Source: Bacteroidota bacterium
GTDB lineage: Bacteria; Bacteroidota; Bacteroidia; NS11-12g; UBA955
Length of the DNA stretch: 47,104 nt
Direction: 5' to 3'
NCBI GenBank assembly: GCA_016868785.1
Contig: VGFS01000013.1
Coordinates: forward strand, 1 to 47,104
A program made the translations under genes and the position numbers. The notes below the pieces were generated by a model that ran no database searches, was not told where the DNA came from, and saw only the letters and a list, made by a program, of their open reading frames with translations. Each line of letters starts with the position of its first letter. Position 1 is the first letter of the stretch. Positions 16,479 to 25,017 of this stretch are shown here, in pieces.

Positions 16479-17219
16479 ATGAGGCCGAAGGAGCAACACG
16501 TAACGGTGTCTCATCCCGGATACTCGGATGAGTTTTACAGCGAGGATGAGGCCGCGTCGGCTCCGCAGGAGCCGGCGGCCGAACCCCTGAACAAAACCCA
16601 TGATACCACACTGGCAGCCAACCTAGAAGCGGTTCGCATGCTGGGGTTAAAACTTCCCACCGACCCCCGTTGGGTGAACGTGGCAGAAAAAACCATTGAG
16701 GAAATCCTCACCGACCACGCCTTTTGCGAGCAAAAGGCTGCCACCATGGGTGTAACCCTCATCGTGAAATTTTCGGATCATGCCCGATTGGTCGACGAAG
16801 TCACTCCCCTGGTGGCTGAAGAGTGGGGACATTTTCGCAAAGTGCTCAAAGAATTAAAAAAGCGCGGATTGAATTTGGGCCGACAGCGTAAAGATGAATA
16901 CGTGGTAGCCCTACACAACCAAATGCGAAAAGGCGGTTCCCGCGAACAAACCATGATGGAATACCTGTTGGTATCTGCCATGGTGGAAGCCCGGTCCTGT
17001 GAACGCTTTCGTCTGTTGAGTTTATACTGTGAGGACGAATACCTCAGGAAATTCTACTATGAATTCATGGTGTCTGAAGCCGGACATTATCGCATGTTCA
17101 TCGACCTAGCCAAACATTATTTGCCAGAGGATCAAGTAAAACAACGCTGGGAAGAAATGTTGGTGGCCGAAGCAGAAATCATGGCCAGCCTTGAACTACG
17201 CGGTGATCGGGTTCATTAA
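16479..17219 (+). CDS. miaE: tRNA-(ms2io6A)-hydroxylase-like diiron protein
   Basis: Ferritin-like diiron monooxygenase that hydroxylates the isopentenyl side chain of ms2i6A37 in tRNAs. Candidate metal ligands: Glu in DHAFCEQKAA, EEWGHF (ExxH), Glu in VEARSCERFRLL, and SEAGHYRMF (second ExxH), in the right order and spacing. The core begins near MLGLKLPTDPRWVNVAEKTIEEI, about residue 54; before it comes an acidic Ala/Pro-rich extension that contains a GC-rich hairpin at 16558-16574. The true start could be the internal ATG at about residue 54, but the annotated ATG lies 2 bp after the rpiB stop. The stop shares TTAA with the convergent ZIP gene. Confidence 0.9.
   Translation: MRPKEQHVTVSHPGYSDEFYSEDEAASAPQEPAAEPLNKTHDTTLAANLEAVRMLGLKLPTDPRWVNVAEKTIEEILTDHAFCEQKAATMGVTLIVKFSDHARLVDEVTPLVAEEWGHFRKVLKELKKRGLNLGRQRKDEYVVALHNQMRKGGSREQTMMEYLLVSAMVEARSCERFRLLSLYCEDEYLRKFYYEFMVSEAGHYRMFIDLAKHYLPEDQVKQRWEEMLVAEAEIMASLELRGDRVH
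16558..16574. repeat. GC-rich mini-hairpin in the miaE N-terminal extension
   Basis: CGGCTCC, loop GCA, GGAGCCG: a 7-bp perfect stem. Confidence 0.7.
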
Positions 17220-18046
17220 CCCAATCCTACGTCTAAAGCCATCATCAACACAAACCCAAACATCAAGCCCAATGTGGCTTTGTCTGTGTGTCCATCGCGC
17301 TGACTTTCCGGAATAACCTCCTCAACAACCACATAGATCATCGCCCCGGCGGCGAATGCCAACGCAAAGGGCAAGATAGGGGTGGCAATCATCACCAATC
17401 CTACGCCCAACATCGCAGCCAATGGCTCAACGGCCCCGGACAACTGTCCCCACATGAACGATTTCCGCCGAGACAGTCCATATCTGCGCAAAGGCAAAGC
17501 CACTGCCAACCCCTCAGGGAAATCTTGGATGCCGATACCTATCGCCAGTGCGATGGCTGCACTCAAATCGGCTCCGGGCAAGCCCTCCGCCACAGCGCCA
17601 AAGGCAACCCCAACCGCCAATCCCTCCGGAATGTTATGCAATGTGATGGCCAATACCAACAATATCGTGCGATTCCAATTCGTTTTAACCCCTTCACTCT
17701 TTTCTATCGGAGAACTCAAATGCAAATGGGGTAGGTATTGATCCAAGGCAAACAGAAAAAAAGCCCCCGACGAAAAGCCAATGCCCACAGGCACCCATGC
17801 CATGTTCCCAAAACCCTGGGTCTCTGCCATGCCAATGGCAGGATTTAACAAGCTCCAAAAACTCGCGGCCAACATCACCCCACCCGTAAAACCCATCAAT
17901 ACATCCATGAAGCCCCGGTTCAGGTCCTTCACGAAGAAAACCATCGATGCGCCCAATGCCGTTACAAACCATGTGAACATCGATCCCACAAGACCTTGCA
18001 TCATGGGCGAAAGTCCTTCAAAGAAACTATGTAAACTGTCCATCAT
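17216..18046 (-). CDS. ZIP family divalent metal transporter
   Basis: 276-residue inner-membrane transporter of the GufA/ZupT-like ZIP group, importing Zn2+ or related divalent metals. About eight hydrophobic segments. The metal site motifs are clear: HNIPEGLAVGVAFG in helix IV and QDFPEGLAVALPLRR in helix V. A His-poor cytoplasmic loop (HLHLSSPIEKSEG) and VVVEEVIPESQ near the C-terminal helices complete the signature. It stands alone on the minus strand; its TAA overlaps the miaE TAA on the plus strand. Metal specificity cannot be read from sequence. Confidence 0.92.
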   Translation of the reverse strand: MMDSLHSFFEGLSPMMQGLVGSMFTWFVTALGASMVFFVKDLNRGFMDVLMGFTGGVMLAASFWSLLNPAIGMAETQGFGNMAWVPVGIGFSSGAFFLFALDQYLPHLHLSSPIEKSEGVKTNWNRTILLVLAITLHNIPEGLAVGVAFGAVAEGLPGADLSAAIALAIGIGIQDFPEGLAVALPLRRYGLSRRKSFMWGQLSGAVEPLAAMLGVGLVMIATPILPFALAFAAGAMIYVVVEEVIPESQRDGHTDKATLGLMFGFVLMMALDVGLG

Positions 18047-18118
18047 TTAGCCAAAGATAACTGAATTTGCGGTGCTTGCGACTTCAAATCATTGAATTAC
18101 ATCCATACGATATCCGTC

Positions 18119-18841
18119 TCAATAAAAGTAATCTTCGCTTTTTTCGAAATTGCCAAAGTTGAAATGGTAGGTGAAAGTGGCCTGCAAATTTCCGCCACGG
18201 TAATTCAGCAAAAATTTCTTGTTCAAAAATTCACCCCCTGATACGGTTAATTCCATTTCCCTACCGAATGGCTGTTGGTAGGTCAATCCAAACTCGTAAC
18301 GGTTGCCATTGGAGGTGTTTCCGCCCAATCCAATGCCCAAGTAATACATGGGGTAAACAGGACTTATCCTGTTTTCGATGATGCGAAATTGCTTTTTGCT
18401 CCCGTTGTAAATGGTGTCGTTCCCGTATCCAAAACTATAATTTACTGCAACACCCACCTTTTCTACAATAAATCTCGAAGCGTTGAATTGCTGTCGGAAA
18501 GTCAATCCCAACGGAACCACAACCCCAGGAATGGTGCGCGCAATTTTCATGTTCGATCTCAAGGTGTCGTTGTAGATGCGATATCCCTTGGTGATGATAC
18601 CCAACCCTGAATTGATGGAAACATTGTCGTTGATGTCGTATGAAACCAAACCGCCCACGTTTACGCCGGTTTTGTTTCGGCTAGAAAAGTTTTGTCCCAG
18701 CGTATCGGCCGTGTAGGTTTTAGAAAAATTGATTCCGCCGTTGATGCCCAGCGACCAAGGTTTCAGTCGGTCGTTGTTATTTTGAGCGAAAGAAATCGCA
18801 AAGACACAAAAAGCGGTGAGAGAAAGGAGTAGTTTTTTCAT
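18119..18841 (-). CDS. Outer-membrane beta-barrel protein
   Basis: 240 residues with a standard signal peptide (KKLLLSLTAFCVFAISFAQ) and then alternating hydrophobic/polar strands typical of an 8-stranded barrel: LGINGGINFSKTY, NVGGLVSYDINDNVSINSGLGI, VVVPLGLTFRQQF, YYLGIGLGGN, RYEFGLTYQQPFG and a final LQATFTYHFNFG. It belongs with PorT-like/OmpW-like barrels of Bacteroidota. Specific function unknown. It has its own promoter (TATCTTTG at 18852-18859), divergent from the acyl-CoA reductase. Confidence 0.8.
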   Translation of the reverse strand: MKKLLLSLTAFCVFAISFAQNNNDRLKPWSLGINGGINFSKTYTADTLGQNFSSRNKTGVNVGGLVSYDINDNVSINSGLGIITKGYRIYNDTLRSNMKIARTIPGVVVPLGLTFRQQFNASRFIVEKVGVAVNYSFGYGNDTIYNGSKKQFRIIENRISPVYPMYYLGIGLGGNTSNGNRYEFGLTYQQPFGREMELTVSGGEFLNKKFLLNYRGGNLQATFTYHFNFGNFEKSEDYFY

Positions 18842-18851
18842 CTTCTATGCA

Positions 18852-18859
18852 CAAAGATA
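18852..18859 (-). promoter_or_regulatory. -7 promoter element of the beta-barrel gene
   Basis: Reading leftward, TATCTTTG matches TAnnTTTG and lies 10 bases before the ATG. Confidence 0.6.
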
Positions 18860-18901
18860 AGAAACCACTCCCGAAGCCGTGAGGTATCGGTCGAACCATT
18901 G

Positions 18902-18909
18902 TAAATTTG
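18902..18909 (+). promoter_or_regulatory. -7 promoter element of the acyl-CoA reductase gene
   Basis: TAAATTTG matches TAnnTTTG, 7 bases before the ATG. Together with the leftward element at 18852 it forms a compact divergent promoter. Confidence 0.6.
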
Positions 18910-18916
18910 TGTCGAA

Positions 18917-19939
18917 ATGGTTTGGCAAAAAAAGGCTTTGGTGGCGTTGCGCGATGCAATGATTTGGTTGGAAACGAATGAGGAGGCATCGCCCATCATA
19001 CAGCAGGCTTATCATCAGAATCGCTGGTTCGAGGAAGTACAAGTGAAAAGTGCTTTGCATCAGTGGGTGCTTTCCCTGTCTGATGATGCCATTGATCAGT
19101 GGCTTCAGCAATACAATTGGCCATCAGCCGTTCACAATACCCATTTGGGTGTAATTATGGCGGGAAATATTCCGCTAGTGGGACTGCACGACCTCCTTGT
19201 AGGTGTTTTGTCGGGATACAGGGTGAGTGCGAAATTGGCGTCAGACGATGCGGTTTTGCCCAAACAATTGCTCATGAAAGCCGCAATCTTGGATCCGGTT
19301 TGGTCTGATCAGGTGGTTTTTGTGGAGCAACTGAAGCAGTTGGACGTAGCCATCGCTACTGGCAGCAACAATTCAGCGCGCTATTTTTCGGCCTATTTCA
19401 AGCACATCCCCCACATCATTCGCAATCATCGCAATAGTTTGGCGGTTCTTACGGGACAAGAATCTTCCGAAGATTTTATCGCCTTGGGGAGGGATGTCTT
19501 TGATTATTATGGTCTTGGCTGCAGAAACGTAACCCATTTGTTGGTGCCCGAGCAATATGATTTTACCCCAATGTTTCAGTGTTGGGATGCGCATTATGCC
19601 GATATTCAACACCACAATAAATACATCAACAATTACCAATATCACCGGGCAATGTTGTTGATGAATTTGGACCCTCACATCGATACGGGCTACGTCATTG
19701 CCAAGGAAAAAGAGGAACTCTATGCGCCAGTAGGCATGCTGAATTACTCCTTTTACACCGATGCTGGCCAGGTTGAGTCGCGCATCGCCGCTTGGAAGGA
19801 CCAGCTACAGTGTGTTGTTTCGATCATGACGGGGATTCAAGCGCTTCCTTTGGGACAATCGCAGTGCACCACCTTGAGTGATTATGCCGATGGGGTTGAT
19901 ACCGCGCAGTGGTTGTTAGAACAGGCCGCTAACGCCTAG
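18917..19939 (+). CDS. Acyl-CoA reductase (LuxC-like)
   Basis: 340 residues. Related to the LuxC/aldehyde dehydrogenase superfamily, reducing an acyl-CoA to an aldehyde with NAD(P)H. Seen: VIMAGNIPLVGLHDLLVGVLSG (cofactor/Rossmann entry), IATGSNNSARYFSAYF, the catalytic cysteine in FDYYGLGCRNVTHLLVP, and a C-terminal part with SIMTGIQALPLGQSQCTTL. The length is typical of the free-standing Bacteroidota form. No luciferase or wax-ester gene is nearby. Its 3' end overlaps the convergent arginase-like gene by 24 bp. Confidence 0.88.
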   Translation: MVWQKKALVALRDAMIWLETNEEASPIIQQAYHQNRWFEEVQVKSALHQWVLSLSDDAIDQWLQQYNWPSAVHNTHLGVIMAGNIPLVGLHDLLVGVLSGYRVSAKLASDDAVLPKQLLMKAAILDPVWSDQVVFVEQLKQLDVAIATGSNNSARYFSAYFKHIPHIIRNHRNSLAVLTGQESSEDFIALGRDVFDYYGLGCRNVTHLLVPEQYDFTPMFQCWDAHYADIQHHNKYINNYQYHRAMLLMNLDPHIDTGYVIAKEKEELYAPVGMLNYSFYTDAGQVESRIAAWKDQLQCVVSIMTGIQALPLGQSQCTTLSDYADGVDTAQWLLEQAANA

Positions 19940-20887
19940 GATTTCCTGTACTGCAGCCAACATTTCCTCAGGTTGGGGTAATGAAGGATTGAATTCTGTG
20001 ATTTCCAAACACCTGCATTTTGGGTTGTTCACCAGCGCGTGAATCAAGGTTTTTGCTTGGTCTAGACTAAGTCCTTCTGCTACCGGAGTGCCTGTGGCTT
20101 GGGAGATGGAAGGGTCCATGGAATCCACGTCGAAACTGATGTACAAATGCTCGCAGTGCGACAAATGGGCCAGGGCTTTGTCAAGGCAGGCTTTGATGCC
20201 TTTGTCTTGGATTTCTTGGGGTTGTATGCTACAAATGCCGTGTTTGGCAATGAGGGCTTCTTCAGGTTCTTCAAAGTCGCGCACGCCCAAAAAGACCAGG
20301 TTTTTGGTCGGTATGGCATTGCCCATTCCTTTGATGCATTTGATGGCTTCCCACAATTGCGCTTCTTCCGGGGTTATCGATTGCTCAGCGTGTTCAGCAT
20401 TGTTGTCGTCGATCAGTGCATTTACCGCCATTCCATGGCTGTTGCCGGAGGGTGTGGTATAGGGTGAATGGAGGTCGTAGTGGGCATCGATCCAAATCAC
20501 CCCCACTTTGTTTGCGTCAACGGTGCGACATAATCCACTGACTCCACCGATGCCATTGCTGTGGTCGGCGGTGAGCAACAAACAACGAGGATGGAGGTTG
20601 AGTTGTTCGGCTACTTTTTCTGCAAAGGCTGTTTGATGTTTAAGCAAAGCGACGCCATTTTTTAGGTTGGCGCGCGTATTCCCCGGGGGGCTAGGTTGAT
20701 GTTGACTGTCTGATTGTTGATGTGGGATTTGCACTGCGGAAACTAGGATAATTTCACCCATCATGTGAGCATGCAGCCCACGATTTTGGTAGGATTCCAC
20801 GATGCACTTGGGGCCTTTGCCGCTGCCTAATTTTCCGGCGCCAAACTCCCAATCTGTTATAACAATGCTGACGTTCTTTTCTTTCAT
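19916..20887 (-). CDS. Arginase/agmatinase/formiminoglutamase family hydrolase
   Basis: Binuclear manganese hydrolase of the ureohydrolase fold, cleaving a guanidino or formimino group. The ATG at 20887 (MKEKNVSIVITDWEFG) gives 323 residues; another ATG two codons upstream is equally possible. Metal motifs: LTADHSNGIGGVSG in place of the usual GGDH, IDAHYDLHSPYTTPSGNSHGM (DAHxD) and SFDVDSMDPSISQATGTP (SFDxDxxDP). The SFDxD region and the late glycine-rich stretch resemble arginase itself. A long variable loop rich in Gln/Ser/Pro precedes the first motif. It follows the GT39 gene by 58 bp. Confidence 0.88.
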   Translation of the reverse strand: MKEKNVSIVITDWEFGAGKLGSGKGPKCIVESYQNRGLHAHMMGEIILVSAVQIPHQQSDSQHQPSPPGNTRANLKNGVALLKHQTAFAEKVAEQLNLHPRCLLLTADHSNGIGGVSGLCRTVDANKVGVIWIDAHYDLHSPYTTPSGNSHGMAVNALIDDNNAEHAEQSITPEEAQLWEAIKCIKGMGNAIPTKNLVFLGVRDFEEPEEALIAKHGICSIQPQEIQDKGIKACLDKALAHLSHCEHLYISFDVDSMDPSISQATGTPVAEGLSLDQAKTLIHALVNNPKCRCLEITEFNPSLPQPEEMLAAVQEILGVSGLF

Positions 20888-20945
20888 AACCATGCCACAG
20901 AGATTCCTATTCTCGCAATATAACGCAATTTTTGAAAATGCACTT

Positions 20946-22640
20946 TCACCGCCGCTGCCAAACGAAGTAGGCGCCTTGACTGTCGATAAGATTGAATTGA
21001 TAGCGGAAATAACGGTCCGCCACAAAAGTAGATTTGGTAATCAAACGTGCATTTTGGTGATGATTGGCGTCTTTGATCCAAACCCGCTTCGCTTCTTGTT
21101 TTGGGTAGGGATTGTTTTGGCTCCGGTGAATCACAAAGGTGTCTGTAAGCCAAGGTCCTTGCATTTGTGCAGGTTTTAATTTTCCATGGTAATACAGTGC
21201 GTATGACCTGAAACCATGGGTTTCAACATACTGTGCCGGTTGATTGGTTTGGGTTTGAACCGTGGTGGTCAATTCATTTTGTAATAGTGATTCTGCTGCT
21301 GGCAACAAAAAGAAATAGGCAGATAGGGCCACGGCGCCCATTCCGATGAACAATTTGCCGGGATGCCACTGGGTTTGCAGGAAATTCTTGATCAGCCAAG
21401 GGAAAACCAGTAAAAGCATCATCATGGCTGGAATCAAAGTTACGAATCCCCATGGTTGATGCTCGGCAATCAAGCCTTTGGCAAAACTGTCTAGGTAGGG
21501 TAGCGACCATTCAGGAGTGCTTTCAAGTCCGAATACCACGGGCAATAAAATCATTACAGACAACAACCCCAGGGCGGTGACCAACAGGGTGAGTTTTTGA
21601 ATCCAATGATTGTGACCGCGGTTTGTGTGGATGAGGTAAGTGTGATAACCCGCAAAATAGGTGAGGGGGAACCAGCACAAACTGCTGTAGTGAATGATTT
21701 TGGTGGTGACAATGCTAAACACAATCAGTACCACCCAAAACAAAGTCCGCATCATGGCATGCCAAATTTCCAAGCCAAAATCATCCTCTCCCCGCTGGAA
21801 TAGGTAGGGGATGGCTAAAGCGGCTGAGGGGGAACACAAAAACAACAAGACAACTATGTGGTAAAACCAGGGTTGGTTGTGCCAGGGAATCTGTCCTTGC
21901 ACCAATTCCAATTGGTATGAGATGAACGCATCAAAAAAATGCGGTCCCAGATGATTGTAAACTTGCAAAACCCAGGTGCCAACAACCAAAACACAACCCA
22001 TCAAAGCGATGAAAATGCGGGTTGAGAACACATCTTGCCATTGACCGCGATAGGCCGTAATGATGAGCGCAACCAAACCGAGTAACAAGAAGGCTACTTG
22101 TCCTTTGGTTAAAGCCGCCAAGCCAATAAACAATCCCACCAAGAAATAGTGCCAATGCGGACGGCTGTTTTCAGACTCGCATCGGGTGATTCGATACCAA
22201 TGCCAGATAGATAGGAAAATAAATAAATTGAAAACAGGGTCGATGATGCCCGATTTGAAGTAGAGCAACGGGGCAAAGGTGAAAGTCATCGCCAAGGCCC
22301 AAAATACGCCCAATGTGCGACGTGCGAGGTAGTAGCCAATGTGATAGGCCAAATTCACGGTGACGATACCCGCCAAGGCATTTGGCAATCGATAAACAAA
22401 GGTATGATCGCCAAAAAGGGCCAAGAAAAAGGATTGCAACCAAATAAAAAGGGGCGGCTTTTCCCAAAAGGGTTCAAAACCCACTTGAACATAATACAGG
22501 TTGCCGGTTAAATGCATTTCCCTCGCCGATTCAGCGAAGTTGAGCTCATCCCAATCAAACAACGGCGTTAGCCCCAAGCCTGGCAAGAAAACCAAGAGGG
22601 CCAAAACGGTGATGATGATATGAACTTGTGCTTTATTCAT
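20946..22640 (-). CDS. GT39/ArnT-like polyprenyl-phosphate sugar transferase
   Basis: 564-residue polytopic membrane glycosyltransferase of the PMT_2/ArnT type, transferring a sugar from a polyprenyl-phosphate donor on the periplasmic side. The first periplasmic loop has the catalytic acidic motif FDWDELNFAESAREM and EPFWEKPPLFIWLQ. Around eleven or twelve hydrophobic segments follow, and the soluble C-terminal part carries a basic stretch. It overlaps the upstream PAP2 phosphatase gene by 8 bp, which fits a shared lipid-carrier pathway. Acceptor (lipid A, protein or glycan) unknown. Confidence 0.88.
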   Translation of the reverse strand: MNKAQVHIIITVLALLVFLPGLGLTPLFDWDELNFAESAREMHLTGNLYYVQVGFEPFWEKPPLFIWLQSFFLALFGDHTFVYRLPNALAGIVTVNLAYHIGYYLARRTLGVFWALAMTFTFAPLLYFKSGIIDPVFNLFIFLSIWHWYRITRCESENSRPHWHYFLVGLFIGLAALTKGQVAFLLLGLVALIITAYRGQWQDVFSTRIFIALMGCVLVVGTWVLQVYNHLGPHFFDAFISYQLELVQGQIPWHNQPWFYHIVVLLFLCSPSAALAIPYLFQRGEDDFGLEIWHAMMRTLFWVVLIVFSIVTTKIIHYSSLCWFPLTYFAGYHTYLIHTNRGHNHWIQKLTLLVTALGLLSVMILLPVVFGLESTPEWSLPYLDSFAKGLIAEHQPWGFVTLIPAMMMLLLVFPWLIKNFLQTQWHPGKLFIGMGAVALSAYFFLLPAAESLLQNELTTTVQTQTNQPAQYVETHGFRSYALYYHGKLKPAQMQGPWLTDTFVIHRSQNNPYPKQEAKRVWIKDANHHQNARLITKSTFVADRYFRYQFNLIDSQGAYFVWQRR

Positions 22641-23235
22641 GGCTGAACCAACGGTTGGTAAGGGATTGTGCAGCAGACAAAAATAGCAACGCCAAGGTGC
22701 CGCCAGCGCAAACGTCGATCAGTGAATGTTGTGCCAAATACATCCGTGAATAGCCGATACCTGCTGCCACGATAAATAGAACCATCGCCACAACAACTGG
22801 GTTTTTGGAAGATTTGGGATAATTCAGGGCCAGCCAACCCATGGTAAAGAACGCCACGGCCGTATGTCCGGAGGGAAACGCTTGCCAATGATGGATATCC
22901 AGGTGGGGGATTATTCGGACCAGTTTCGGGTTGATTTCTATGGGTCGGGGCGCATTGATGGCCACTTTGATACCGGCAACCACAAGCGCTTGCACTCCCA
23001 ATATCGCAGCAACGAATAACCCGCGTTTCCAATCTCTGATAAGCGCGATGTTGGCAGCCACAACGACGAGTGTCCACTCGGCAAGCCAAGAAAAGTGGAT
23101 AAAAAAATCATCGATTCCCGGATGGTAGGTTTGGTGCACCCACCAAGTGAAGGGCATGTTGAATCCCAGCAATATCGCGCTCCAACCCAAAATCAGGGCC
23201 GTTGATGCAGCGAAATAGAAAGGTCTTACAGCCAT
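22633..23235 (-). CDS. PAP2 family membrane phosphatase
   Basis: 200 residues, about six membrane segments, with the complete three-part phosphatase signature: KVAINAPRP (motif 1), PSGHTAVAFF (motif 2) and SRMYLAQHSLIDVCAG (motif 3). Such enzymes dephosphorylate undecaprenyl pyrophosphate, lipid A or phosphatidic acid. Its 8-bp overlap with a GT39 transferase suggests recycling of the polyprenyl carrier or lipid A trimming. It has its own promoter at 23244-23251. Confidence 0.92.
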   Translation of the reverse strand: MAVRPFYFAASTALILGWSAILLGFNMPFTWWVHQTYHPGIDDFFIHFSWLAEWTLVVVAANIALIRDWKRGLFVAAILGVQALVVAGIKVAINAPRPIEINPKLVRIIPHLDIHHWQAFPSGHTAVAFFTMGWLALNYPKSSKNPVVVAMVLFIVAAGIGYSRMYLAQHSLIDVCAGGTLALLFLSAAQSLTNRWFSHE

Positions 23236-23243
23236 GAATCACA

Positions 23244-23251
23244 CAAAGATA
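23244..23251 (-). promoter_or_regulatory. -7 promoter element of the PAP2-GT39 operon
   Basis: TATCTTTG (leftward) lies 8 bases before the ATG and matches TAnnTTTG. Confidence 0.6.
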
Positions 23252-23340
23252 ATTACTTCACAACCCGTAAACATTTTGATATTCACGATAAATTGTTTTT
23301 TTTGCGTCAAGAGATTGTTACTCACTGATACTGAACGCCT

Positions 23341-23742
23341 ATGACCACAGCCCTACCTATTCGCAACAAATTAGAACTGGAGTACCCCATGCGGTCTTCG
23401 GCGAACATCTTGTACCAATACATTTCTAACCCATCGGGGTTGCAGAGTTGGTTTGCCGATCATGTAGGGGTGCAAGGTGGCGACAAATACAAGTTTAAAT
23501 GGGATGATGGCACCGAGGCCGATGCTGTGCTATTGAAGGCAGTGAATAGTAAATATGTGCGATTCAAAATGTTCGACGCGCCAGATAATGAAGAGTTTTT
23601 GGAATTTAGAATTGCCCAAGATGCCATTACCGGGGATATTGATTTGATTATCACTGAGTTTGTGAATGCGGGCGATGAGGACAATACAGCCGCAATTTGG
23701 GATGCGGCGGTAGACAATTTGAAATATACTATCGGCGGTTAA
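23341..23742 (+). CDS. START-like domain (SRPBCC-fold) protein
   Basis: 133 residues in the helix-grip fold: KLELEYPMRSSANILYQYIS (first strand and the small helices), GLQSWFADHVGVQGGDKYKFKWDDG, EADAVLLKAVNSKYVRFKMFD, FLEFRIAQDAITGDIDLIITEFV and a long C-terminal helix WDAAVDNLKYTIGG. It matches the Bacteroidota START-like family related to AHSA1; ligand unknown. It is a single gene. The next gene on the other strand ends 2 bp beyond its stop. Confidence 0.85.
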   Translation: MTTALPIRNKLELEYPMRSSANILYQYISNPSGLQSWFADHVGVQGGDKYKFKWDDGTEADAVLLKAVNSKYVRFKMFDAPDNEEFLEFRIAQDAITGDIDLIITEFVNAGDEDNTAAIWDAAVDNLKYTIGG

Positions 23743-23744
23743 TC

Positions 23745-24935
23745 TCAGCGATTGAGTTCGCTCAATGCCAAATAGGCCAACAGTCCACACCCTTGTTCTA
23801 GGGCGTCTTCATCCACGTCAAAAGAGGGATGGTGTACGCTGAAACCGGTGTTTTTCGCTTCGTTTTTGGTGCCTAGGCGATAAAAACAGCTGGGAACGGC
23901 TTGAGAGAAATAGGAAAAATCCTCCGCGGCCATCCATATGCCCAAATCTTCCACGTTGGCATCGCCCAGATACCCTTTGGCCTCCTGTTGTAAATGTTGT
24001 GTGAGCGATTCGTGGTTTTTCAAAAAGGGATATCCCCGACGAATATCGAATTCTACTTGACCGCCCATGCCCTCTACTACGCCTTTGGCAATTTGTAGCA
24101 TCTTTTCGTGGGCCTGACTTCTCCAAGATTCATCCAATGTGCGGAAAGTGCCTTCAATGATCACTTCGTTTGGAATGACATTGGTTGCGCCCGCTGCGAT
24201 GACTTTTCCGAACGATAATACCGAGGGGATGGCGGGGTTGGCAGCCCGTGAAACTACTTGTTGCAACGCCACAATCATGTGGGAACTGATGAGTACCGGG
24301 TCTATGTTGAAATGAGGCATCGCCCCATGGCCGCCTTTGCCAATGACTTTGATATAAATTTCATCCGTGCTGGCCATGTACAATCCCGGACGAAACCCAG
24401 TTTTGCCTGTTTCAATGCCCGGCATCACATGCTGGCCAATCATCACGTCTACTTTGGGGTTTTCCAGCACCCCATCGGCAAGCATCAATGATGCGCCACC
24501 GGGCAATTTTTCCTCGCCGGGCTGAAATACCAATTTGATGCTACCCTCAAAAGAATCTTTGATTTCGGTGAGCAATCGGGCAGCGCCCAACAAACTGGTG
24601 GTATGAACGTCATGTCCACAAGCATGCATCACCCCTTCTTTTTTGCTGCGGTAGGCACGACCATCATTCACCTCCACAATGGGCAAAGCGTCCATATCGG
24701 CCCGCAACCCAACCACTTTTTTGCTTGGATTTTTTCCTTCGATGACAGCCACCACGCCTGTGTTGGCCAATCGTTGCGTGGCCAACCCCAATGATTGCAA
24801 TTCCTTTTCCACCAGTGCGGCCGTTTCAAATTCTTGAAATGAGAGCTCGGGGTGTTCGTGGATGTGGCGACGAAGGCGAATCAGCTCAGGCAAAATCTCG
24901 CCGGCGCGTTGCTTAATGTGATTCTTGAGGTCCAT
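23745..24935 (-). CDS. M20 family amidohydrolase
   Basis: Metal-dependent amidohydrolase/carboxypeptidase of the M20D (IAA-amino acid hydrolase, HipO) group that removes an N-acyl group from amino acids. The ATG at 24935 gives 396 residues, the usual length. Seen: IRLRRHIHEHPELSFQE, GLRADMDALPI, MHACGHDVHTTSLLGAA (metal and catalytic residues), VFQPGEEKLPGGA, GQHVMPG, and WMAAEDFSYFSQAVPSCFYRLG near the end. No signal peptide. It is divergent from dnaG across an 82-bp region. Confidence 0.94.
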   Translation of the reverse strand: MDLKNHIKQRAGEILPELIRLRRHIHEHPELSFQEFETAALVEKELQSLGLATQRLANTGVVAVIEGKNPSKKVVGLRADMDALPIVEVNDGRAYRSKKEGVMHACGHDVHTTSLLGAARLLTEIKDSFEGSIKLVFQPGEEKLPGGASLMLADGVLENPKVDVMIGQHVMPGIETGKTGFRPGLYMASTDEIYIKVIGKGGHGAMPHFNIDPVLISSHMIVALQQVVSRAANPAIPSVLSFGKVIAAGATNVIPNEVIIEGTFRTLDESWRSQAHEKMLQIAKGVVEGMGGQVEFDIRRGYPFLKNHESLTQHLQQEAKGYLGDANVEDLGIWMAAEDFSYFSQAVPSCFYRLGTKNEAKNTGFSVHHPSFDVDEDALEQGCGLLAYLALSELNR

Positions 24936-24968
24936 GGTTGGAATTATTGCTGTAGATGAAGTACTTTG

Positions 24969-24976
24969 CAAATCTA
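24969..24976 (-). promoter_or_regulatory. -7 promoter element of the M20 amidohydrolase
   Basis: TAGATTTG (leftward) matches TAnnTTTG, about 33 bases before the ATG. No comparable element is visible for dnaG. Confidence 0.45.
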
Positions 24977-25017
24977 ATGGTTTCAACATTAGAATAAACC
25001 AACTTAATTATAGCTCC

